Origin: Pontibacter flavimaris
GTDB taxonomy: Bacteria; Bacteroidota; Bacteroidia; Cytophagales; Hymenobacteraceae
Direction: 5' to 3'
DNA length: 64,000 nt
Assembly: GCF_001907195.1 (NCBI RefSeq)
Contig: NZ_LVWA01000010.1
Span: 371,085 to 435,084, forward strand
The notes under the pieces: generated by a model
What the model saw: only the letters and a program-made list of their open reading frames with translations
Database searches by the model: none
Told to the model about the DNA's origin: nothing
Translations under genes and position numbers: made by a program
In this document: in pieces, positions 58,367-64,000 of the stretch
How the letters are laid out: the number at the start of each line of letters is the position of its first letter
Numbering within the stretch: position 1 is the stretch's first letter

Positions 58367-59161
58367 TTACTTGAGCGAGTTGTAGTAGCTCACCAGTTGC
58401 ACCAGGTCGGGGGCGTGGGTAAAGTCGGTGTTATTCTTTTTGAGGAAAACCTGCATGGCATTCTGTTTATCCCCAAAGAGGGCAAGGTTCTGCTTTTTAT
58501 TCCTGGAGATCTCTATCAGGTTCAGTTGGCCCGCATTTTTTATGTAGAAGGATTCTTTCTTCACGATGCGGTCATTTTTGTCGCCAGCGTTAAAGGCCAC
58601 ATTATAGTTCGCGCTGATTTTTTCAGTGTCTGTCTTTCGGAACAGGCTCATCCCCTCATCACTCACCAATACCTCCATAAAACCCGTGGCTGGCTTTCCT
58701 TCTATCGTCAGGCCAGCATTTACGGCATTGATGAAAAGCCGCTCGCCCAGTACAGGGTCTGCTAGCTTAAAGGCATCCACTACCGTGCTGTTAATTACCC
58801 GAAGCTGATCCGGGGTCGGCTCTGCCACCTTCTCAGAATTGATCAGAAACTGGTTGTTCTCAATATCATACTTGAAGCTATTGGACTCCAGCAAGCGGTT
58901 AAGCGTGATGAAAAGCTCTCCCGATACCCAGTTCTCCGTCAGGTACACGTTACCAATGGTGGTAGGGGTAATCACATCCAGGGCATCGGTGCGCACGGAA
59001 CGGTACTGGCCAAGGCCGGTGCCTACGTTAGTGGCAAGTTCACCAATATAAGCTGGCATGGAAGTACCCTTGCCCGATAGTATGGACTGTGCTTCGCTAG
59101 TGCCTGAGGCAAGCAGAAGCATCAGGGCGGGGGCAAGGAGTTTTATACTGGTTCTGATCAT
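58367..59161 (-). CDS. Exported protein of unknown function
   Basis: The 264-residue protein has a signal peptide (MIRTSIKLLAPALMLLLASG, cleavage near TSEAQ). The mature region contains FKYDIENNQFLINSEKVAEP and a Lys/Asn-rich C terminus (SRNKKQNLALFGDKQNAMQV, FLKKNNTDFTHAPDLVQLVS). The general style is that of Bacteroidota periplasmic proteins with a repeated alpha/beta unit. No family is recognised. An exact -7 element precedes it. Confidence 0.72.
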   Translation of the reverse strand: MIRTSIKLLAPALMLLLASGTSEAQSILSGKGTSMPAYIGELATNVGTGLGQYRSVRTDALDVITPTTIGNVYLTENWVSGELFITLNRLLESNSFKYDIENNQFLINSEKVAEPTPDQLRVINSTVVDAFKLADPVLGERLFINAVNAGLTIEGKPATGFMEVLVSDEGMSLFRKTDTEKISANYNVAFNAGDKNDRIVKKESFYIKNAGQLNLIEISRNKKQNLALFGDKQNAMQVFLKKNNTDFTHAPDLVQLVSYYNSLK

Positions 59162-59208
59162 AAAAGTAGTTTAAGTGAGATGGAAGGAAAGTGAGATAAA
59201 AGTTATAA

Positions 59209-59216
59209 CAAATTTA
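59209..59216 (-). promoter_or_regulatory. Bacteroidota -7 element
   Basis: Minus-strand TAAATTTG is an exact TAnnTTTG match, 47 bases upstream of the ATG at 59161. No suitable -33 TTG. Confidence 0.45.
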
Positions 59217-59258
59217 CCTTTAGAGCAAGTATTATTTTGCTACCACCTGCTTATCTCC

Positions 59259-60689
59259 CTACCGCACCACCAGCTTTCCGCTGCCCACGGGCCTGTGGCG
59301 GCTGTAGATCGTATAAAAGTATAAACCACCTGAAAGCGACGCGGGTTTGAGGAAATGGTTCTTGCCCGGCCTTAGCTTCAGGGCGCCTGCCCTTTTACCG
59401 GTGGCGTCAAAAAGGTGCACAAACATGCCCGGCATGTCCGGGGCCTCTACCATAAACTGATCGCCTACAGGGTTCGGGTAAAGTATAAACCCGGCCTTTT
59501 TCAGTGCATCGTCCGCAGCGGTGGGTTGCTGTTCTCCAACGTATAGGTAAACGAGATCCCAATCATCCTCTATGTAATACCCCCCGTCTATGTAATACCC
59601 CTCGTAGGTATCGGGCCATAGGTCTGTATTTTCGTAGTCAGTGGCACGGCCCCGGATTCCGATAAGGTATGGGGAGGTACGTTCCATAGCGGGGGTAGGG
59701 GTAAAGGTAAGCGTTAGCGCAAGCCCGTTTACAGTATCTCGGACGGAGAGTATGGCCTCCGTAAGGTTTAGCGTATCTATCTCGCTGAAGTGCCTGGCAA
59801 ACAGGGGTTGTTCTGCTTCCGTGCGCTTCTGTAGGTAATATTCAAGCTTCAGCGACTGGTTTGGCCAAGTTTGAATAGAGCCATCTTCCCGTACGGATAG
59901 TTGATCTTTATTCAGCAGTGTCAGCAGCGGCTGCCCTGCCCGGTCATCCACGTGTAGCGTGATTTTTACTACGGTGGAACCCACTACAATACCATTGCGC
60001 TGCTCAGTAATATGCACAGAGGCCTCATATTGCCCTTTTATGGTAGGGTTATCCCATCTGAGTTCTCCATACTCGTTTATCGTCAGCCCTTCCGGGTGCT
60101 GGTAGCCGGGAACGGTGACCACCCCTCCTGTTAAGGTTGCAGTTTTTGGGGCAACCAGGGTGTAAAATAGTTTGTCTCCGTCTGCATCGTATGCCAAGAA
60201 ATTCTGCGTCATGTCCTCACCCACATAGGCCTCAAAAACAGGCACTCCGGCAAGGTTAACAGAGTGTCTGTTGCTCAAGAGGGCTCTGGCCCTTACTTCA
60301 GTATAAATGTAAGTTCTGGTGGTGTCCGATTGCTCCGGGAGGTTTACGATGTGGCTGCTGCGACTAGGACCTATCCAGGCTACCGTGTAATCCCCTTCCT
60401 GCCCATAAGTATAACTCCAGTGAAAGGCAGGCGTGTGATAGTTTCTGCTATAATGAACGTAGCTTGCCCGGGGTACTTCAACTATATTGCCGTCTCCCAT
60501 GTGCATGTTCACCATTACGTCATGCGCCTGGGACCAGGCCGAAGTATAAAGCTTGAGTGTAAAGTTATACTTTAGCGGGTTCTGTTCGTCCACAGTGTAG
60601 CTAATGTGGCCACTCATTACATGAACGGCCTGCGCAAGCATGGGCAGCAGGAGGAATGCTAACACGCTGAGGTACAATTTGGTTTTCAT
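59259..60689 (-). CDS. T9SS type A sorting-domain protein
   Basis: A type IX secretion cargo. From ATG 60689 (MKTKLYLSVLAFLLLPMLAQ) it has 476 residues with a signal peptide. Two or more beta-sandwich domains (VMSGHISYTVDEQNPLKYNF, GTSLTVVKITLHVDD-like) precede the C-terminal sorting domain: FILYPNPVGDQFMVEA, HLFDATGKRAGALKL, SLSGGLYFYTI and GKLVVR, the classical YPNP...GLY...K-V form. The ATG at 60740 is not used. Its likely place is the cell surface. A ligand is unknown. Confidence 0.92.
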   Translation of the reverse strand: MKTKLYLSVLAFLLLPMLAQAVHVMSGHISYTVDEQNPLKYNFTLKLYTSAWSQAHDVMVNMHMGDGNIVEVPRASYVHYSRNYHTPAFHWSYTYGQEGDYTVAWIGPSRSSHIVNLPEQSDTTRTYIYTEVRARALLSNRHSVNLAGVPVFEAYVGEDMTQNFLAYDADGDKLFYTLVAPKTATLTGGVVTVPGYQHPEGLTINEYGELRWDNPTIKGQYEASVHITEQRNGIVVGSTVVKITLHVDDRAGQPLLTLLNKDQLSVREDGSIQTWPNQSLKLEYYLQKRTEAEQPLFARHFSEIDTLNLTEAILSVRDTVNGLALTLTFTPTPAMERTSPYLIGIRGRATDYENTDLWPDTYEGYYIDGGYYIEDDWDLVYLYVGEQQPTAADDALKKAGFILYPNPVGDQFMVEAPDMPGMFVHLFDATGKRAGALKLRPGKNHFLKPASLSGGLYFYTIYSRHRPVGSGKLVVR

Positions 60690-60816
60690 AGGAGGGAGGT
60701 TTAGGAGGTTTAGGATCAAGTTACATAGTATAAACGACATGTGTAAGTATAATATTGGAATAGTTACAAATATTTTTAAATAACGCTCATGGCCGCCCGG
60801 CCCGAACCTATGCCGC

Positions 60817-60847
60817 TTGGTTCATGTTGGGGAGGCTGCTACCTTTA
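60817..60847 (+). promoter_or_regulatory. Probable promoter of the 5'-nucleotidase operon
   Basis: TTG (60817-60819) and TACCTTTA (60840-60847, one mismatch to TAnnTTTG) are 20 bases apart and the first ATG follows 22 bases later. Confidence 0.45.
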
Positions 60848-60869
60848 GAGCCGGATACTGACCAGAAGT

Positions 60870-61625
60870 ATGAACAACCACTTTTCCAAAGTCCTGACTG
60901 TGCTGGCGCTCTCGCTAAGTATGGCCGGCTGCCAGCGCCCCTGGGCAGCCTCGCCCTCCCTGGGCACTACTGATGTGCCGGTTGATAAAACCCTCTCCGC
61001 CGACCCGCAACTGGAGGCGCAGATTAGCCCGTACCGTGAGGAAGTAACCCAGAAAATGTCGGAAGTGGTGGGCACCGCGCCCGTGGCGCTGGTCAAGGGA
61101 GAGTATGAGTCGCCGCTGGGTAACTTTGTGGTGGACCTGCAACTGGCGCAGGCCGAGCCGCTCTACAAAAAGCCCATCGACCTCTCGCTGACGACGAATG
61201 GTGGCCTGCGCGTGCCGCTGCCGGAGGGCGAGATCACCACCGGGAATATATTTGAACTCATGCCTTTCGAGAACGAGCTGGTGGTGCTGACGCTGAAAGG
61301 CGAGACGGTAAAGCAGCTGTTCGACTACGCCGCAGAGAAGAAGTTTGCCCCCATTGGCAACGCGACCTACACCGTGCAAAACGGCAAGGCCACCAACATC
61401 AGGATCAATGGCAAGCCTTTTGACATGGGCCGAACTTATACTTTGGTAACGTCTGATTACCTGGCCGGCGGCGGCGATAACCTGAACATGCTCAAAGACG
61501 CGGTGCAAACCGAGCGGCTGGGCCTGCTGCTGCGCGAGGCCATCCTGCAGCAGATACGCCAGCTCGCAGCGGCCGGAAAACCCGTAACCGCCGAGACAGG
61601 CAAACGCGTCACCATCCTCCCTTAA
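60870..61625 (+). CDS. 5'-nucleotidase C-terminal domain lipoprotein
   Basis: The 251-residue lipoprotein (lipobox SMAGC, MNNHFSKVLTVLALSLSMAG) consists of the C-terminal substrate-binding domain of UshA-like 5'-nucleotidases. Motifs are SPLGNFVVDLQLAQAEPL, SLTTNGGLRVPLPEG, GNIFELMPFENELVVLTLKG and YTLVTSDYLAGGGDNL. This domain normally follows the metallophosphatase in the same chain. Here the catalytic half is encoded by the next gene (15 bases on), in reversed order. Confidence 0.93.
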   Translation: MNNHFSKVLTVLALSLSMAGCQRPWAASPSLGTTDVPVDKTLSADPQLEAQISPYREEVTQKMSEVVGTAPVALVKGEYESPLGNFVVDLQLAQAEPLYKKPIDLSLTTNGGLRVPLPEGEITTGNIFELMPFENELVVLTLKGETVKQLFDYAAEKKFAPIGNATYTVQNGKATNIRINGKPFDMGRTYTLVTSDYLAGGGDNLNMLKDAVQTERLGLLLREAILQQIRQLAAAGKPVTAETGKRVTILP

Positions 61626-61640
61626 AGTATACTTTAGAAG

Positions 61641-62573
61641 ATGAGAAGAAGAGACTTTCTGAAAACCACGATAGCAGGGGCGGCTGGTGTCAGTCTGCTG
61701 GGCATGCCGTTCACGGCCGAGGCGGCGCAACGTATAACCCTCACCATCCTGCACACCAACGACCAGCACTCGCGCATCGACCTCTTCCCGGATGACGGAC
61801 GAAAGTATGGCGGCATGGGCGGCATGGCCCGGCGCGCCACGTTGATCGAGCAGATCCGCAAAGAGGAGCCCAACGTGCTGCTCTTCGACAGCGGCGATAT
61901 TTGGCAGGGTACGCCCTACTTCAACTTCTTCGGTGGCGAGCTGGAGTATAAACTCATGAGCCAGATGAAGTATGACGCGGCCACGCTGGGCAACCACGAC
62001 TTCGACAACGGCCTGGAGGGGCTGGAGAAAATGCTGCCGCACGCCCGCTTCCCGTTCCTGAGCGCCAACTACGACTTCAGCAACACCATCCTGCAAAACC
62101 GGTTCGCGCCTTACAAGGTGTTCGAGAAACAAAGTATAAAAATAGGCGTGTTTGGGCTGGGCATCGAGCTGGCGGGGCTGGTGAGCCAGAACAACTACGG
62201 CGAGACATTATACCTGGACCCGCTGGATACGGCCCGCGAAATGGTACAGGAATTGCGCCAGAACCAGCAGTGTAACCTGGTGGTGTGCCTTTCTCACCTG
62301 GGTTACAAATATGACGATGGCAAGATCGACGACGTAACACTGGCCCGGCAGGTGGAGGGCATCGACCTGATCCTGGGCGGCCACACCCATACGTTCCTGG
62401 ACCAGCCGGAAGTGGTGCGCCACGCCTCTGGCCACGAAACGCTTGTGAACCAGGTAGGTTGGTCGGGAATTTTCCTGGGGCGCCTGGATTTTAGTTTCAG
62501 CAAAAAAACAAGACAAAAAACGGGCGTGAGAACGGCCGCCGTGCCTGTAAACAGACCTGTAACAACTTCGTGA
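61641..62573 (+). CDS. 5'-nucleotidase metallophosphatase domain, Tat-exported
   Basis: The 310-residue enzyme starts with a twin-arginine signal (MRRRDFLKTTIAGAAG). The metallophosphatase motifs are intact: ILHTNDQHSR, NVLLFDSGDIWQGTPYF, TLGNHDFDNG, VCLSHLGYK and GGHTHTFLDQPE. It hydrolyses nucleotide phosphates or 2',3'-cyclic bonds in the periplasm. It lacks the C-terminal binding domain, which is encoded by the upstream lipoprotein gene. The two are predicted to leave the cytoplasm by different routes (Sec lipoprotein and Tat). Confidence 0.93.
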   Translation: MRRRDFLKTTIAGAAGVSLLGMPFTAEAAQRITLTILHTNDQHSRIDLFPDDGRKYGGMGGMARRATLIEQIRKEEPNVLLFDSGDIWQGTPYFNFFGGELEYKLMSQMKYDAATLGNHDFDNGLEGLEKMLPHARFPFLSANYDFSNTILQNRFAPYKVFEKQSIKIGVFGLGIELAGLVSQNNYGETLYLDPLDTAREMVQELRQNQQCNLVVCLSHLGYKYDDGKIDDVTLARQVEGIDLILGGHTHTFLDQPEVVRHASGHETLVNQVGWSGIFLGRLDFSFSKKTRQKTGVRTAAVPVNRPVTTS

Positions 62574-62680
62574 AAAAATAATTTTTTGTTTACAGATTAT
62601 TGATCAAATTTGTAACCCCCTGCCAATCAAAGGAGCCATTTGTTACACCAGCCATATCTTATGTAGTTTTGGAAAATTGG

Positions 62681-64000
62681 ATGATCAAAGACTGTTCAAC
62701 TGTATGGCATAACTGCCTGCAGGTGATAAAGGAAAACATTGGCGAACAGAGTTTTAAGACTTGGTTCGAGCCAATCAAACCTGTATCCCTGCGCGACGGC
62801 GTACTTACCATACAAGTGCCCAGCCAGTTCTTTTATGAGTGGCTGGAGGAGCACTATGTGCAGCTTCTGAAAAAGGTCATTTATCAGGAACTTGGCAGTG
62901 AGGGCCGCCTCGAGTACTCTATCATTGTGGATAGGGGGAATGAATCTAACAAGCCGCAGACCGTTAATATCCCCACCAAGAAGATACCGCAGGCCGTGGT
63001 AAACTCTTACCGGCCGGAGCAGAACTTCATCAAGAGCCCGTTTGAGTCGAAGACGATCGACCGGAACTTCCTGAACTCGCAGCTGAACCCGGCTTATACC
63101 TTTGAGAACTACATCGAGGGAGACTGTAACCGTCTGGCGCGCTCGGCAGGCTATGCCGTGGCCAACAAGCCGGGCACGACCTCCTTTAACCCGCTCATGA
63201 TCTATGGTGGCGTGGGCCTTGGCAAAACGCACCTGGTGCAGGCCATCGGCAACAACATCAAGAACAGCAACCCCGAGAAGTTTGTCCTCTACGTGTCGTC
63301 GGAGAAGTTCGTGAACCAGTTCATCGAGTCCCTGAAGACGAACAACGTGCAGGATTTCGCCAACTTCTACCTGCTGGTGGATATCCTTATCATCGACGAC
63401 GTGCAATTCTTGAGCGGTAAGGAGAAGACCCAGGAGATGTTCTTCCACATCTTTAACCACCTGCACCAGTCGGGCAAGCAGATCGTGATGACCTCGGACT
63501 GCCCGCCACGCGACCTGAAGGGCCTGGAGGAGCGCCTGCTGTCGCGCTTTAAGTGGGGCCTGACGGCCGACCTGCAGAGCCCGGACTTCGAGACGCGCAT
63601 GGCCATCATCCACAAGAAAATGCAGAGCGACGGCATCGACATTCCGGATAACGTGGTGGAGTACCTGGCCTACAGCGTGGATACCAACGTGCGTGAGCTG
63701 GAAGGCGTGCTGATCTCGCTGATCGCGCAGTCATCGCTCAATAGAAAAGAAATTGACCTGGAGCTTGCCAAGCAGGCCCTGAAGCATATCATTGAGGACG
63801 TGGAGACGGAGGTGAACCTCGACTTCATCCAGAAAACCGTGGCGGAGTATTTCCAGGTAAGCCTGGACTCGCTGAAAGCCAAAACGCGTAAGAAGGAGAT
63901 CGTGACGGCGCGCCAGGTGGCCATGTACTTTGCCAAGGAGTTCACCAGCCACTCGCTCAAATCCATCGGCTACCACTTCGGCGGCCGCGACCACAGCACC
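62681..64000 (+). CDS. dnaA: Chromosomal replication initiator DnaA, 3' end missing
   Basis: DnaA melts the origin after ATP-dependent assembly on DnaA boxes. The frame from ATG 62681 (MIKDCSTVWHNCLQVIKENI) stays open to the window end, so about 440 residues are visible. An in-frame TTG at 62669 is an alternative start. Domain I (GEQSFKTWFEPIKPVSL) is followed by a short linker. The AAA+ domain has Walker A GGVGLGKTHLVQAIG, Walker B ILIIDDVQFLSG and sensor SRFKWGL. Domain IV begins in the last ~100 residues, and the last visible residues GGRDHST are the start of the DnaA signature. No classical DnaA-box cluster was recognised upstream (62574-62680). Confidence 0.98.
   Translation, partial: MIKDCSTVWHNCLQVIKENIGEQSFKTWFEPIKPVSLRDGVLTIQVPSQFFYEWLEEHYVQLLKKVIYQELGSEGRLEYSIIVDRGNESNKPQTVNIPTKKIPQAVVNSYRPEQNFIKSPFESKTIDRNFLNSQLNPAYTFENYIEGDCNRLARSAGYAVANKPGTTSFNPLMIYGGVGLGKTHLVQAIGNNIKNSNPEKFVLYVSSEKFVNQFIESLKTNNVQDFANFYLLVDILIIDDVQFLSGKEKTQEMFFHIFNHLHQSGKQIVMTSDCPPRDLKGLEERLLSRFKWGLTADLQSPDFETRMAIIHKKMQSDGIDIPDNVVEYLAYSVDTNVRELEGVLISLIAQSSLNRKEIDLELAKQALKHIIEDVETEVNLDFIQKTVAEYFQVSLDSLKAKTRKKEIVTARQVAMYFAKEFTSHSLKSIGYHFGGRDHST

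Noticed and set aside
60915..62132. 405-codon open frame antisense to the 5'-nucleotidase genes
   Set aside because: It covers parts of two real genes on the other strand and has no domain-like features.
62574..62680. Possible origin of replication next to dnaA
   Set aside because: No cluster of TTATCCACA-type boxes was recognised in the 107-base gap, and dnaA is not always near oriC in Bacteroidota. GC-skew of the full genome would decide.
1..64000. CRISPR arrays, rRNA and tRNA genes
   Set aside because: I looked in all gaps for regular direct repeats with spacers and for tRNA/rRNA-like sequence and found none; a dedicated scan could still reveal a tRNA missed by eye.

Overview
The window looks like a chromosomal segment of a Bacteroidota (Cytophagales) bacterium, most like the Hymenobacteraceae/Pontibacter group. 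Four things point there. Many genes are preceded by an exact TAnnTTTG -7 element and lack a clear Shine-Dalgarno. One protein carries a type IX secretion C-terminal sorting domain. LptD, DivIVA, Rho and acyl-CoA carboxylase have Bacteroidota-like architectures. The composition is GC-moderate with GCC/CTG-rich codons. Almost everything is housekeeping sequence. No prophage, CRISPR array, rRNA or tRNA was seen. The window cuts an aminopeptidase P gene at the left edge and dnaA at the right edge.

Layout. 1-9 kb: pepP (partial), an OmpA/TSP3 protein, a repeat-rich gap, pyrR-pyrB, an exported hypothetical, an EVE-domain protein, two related small membrane proteins and a lipoprotein. 9-19 kb: PolX-like protein, a GT9 glycosyltransferase, a Kelch lipoprotein plus barrel-like pair, serS and rho. 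19-28 kb: an operon of membrane protein, UbiA and methyltransferase, then PBP1A, a TIGR01777 epimerase, and queD-folE. 28-35 kb: a pyrophosphatase-like lipoprotein, the rpsP-rimM-trmD-rplS ribosomal block, a desaturase, an RluA-type synthase and panB. 34-43 kb: lptD, amidase, mlaD, a carboxylase beta subunit, a four-helix-bundle protein, a SirB1-like protein and a methyltransferase. 43-50 kb: redoxin and PPTase, then the WD40-divIVA-folB operon, a 1-kb repeat region, meaB and a beta-propeller protein. 50-64 kb: trehalase, a REP-associated (RAYT) transposase with its hairpins, mutB and mutA, YkvA, a T9SS cargo protein, a split 5'-nucleotidase and dnaA.

How genes work together. A propionyl/methylmalonyl-CoA route is spread over the window: carboxylase beta (39.3 kb), the MeaB chaperone (47.9 kb) and both mutase subunits (53.7-57.8 kb). 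Envelope biogenesis is represented by LptD, MlaD, PBP1A, amidase, OmpA and DivIVA. Pterin genes are queD, folE and folB.

The most unusual signals are not genes. The heptamer AAGTATA/TATACTT is hugely over-represented (about 30 copies in the first 10 kb by eye, where about one is expected). It occurs in both orientations, in every reading frame, between genes and in terminator loops. A family of short hairpins with variable stems lies around the RAYT gene and in four other intergenic clusters. Several proteins look like catalytically altered members of known families (the PolX palm and an exported pyrophosphatase homologue), and a 5'-nucleotidase is divided into two genes with different export signals.
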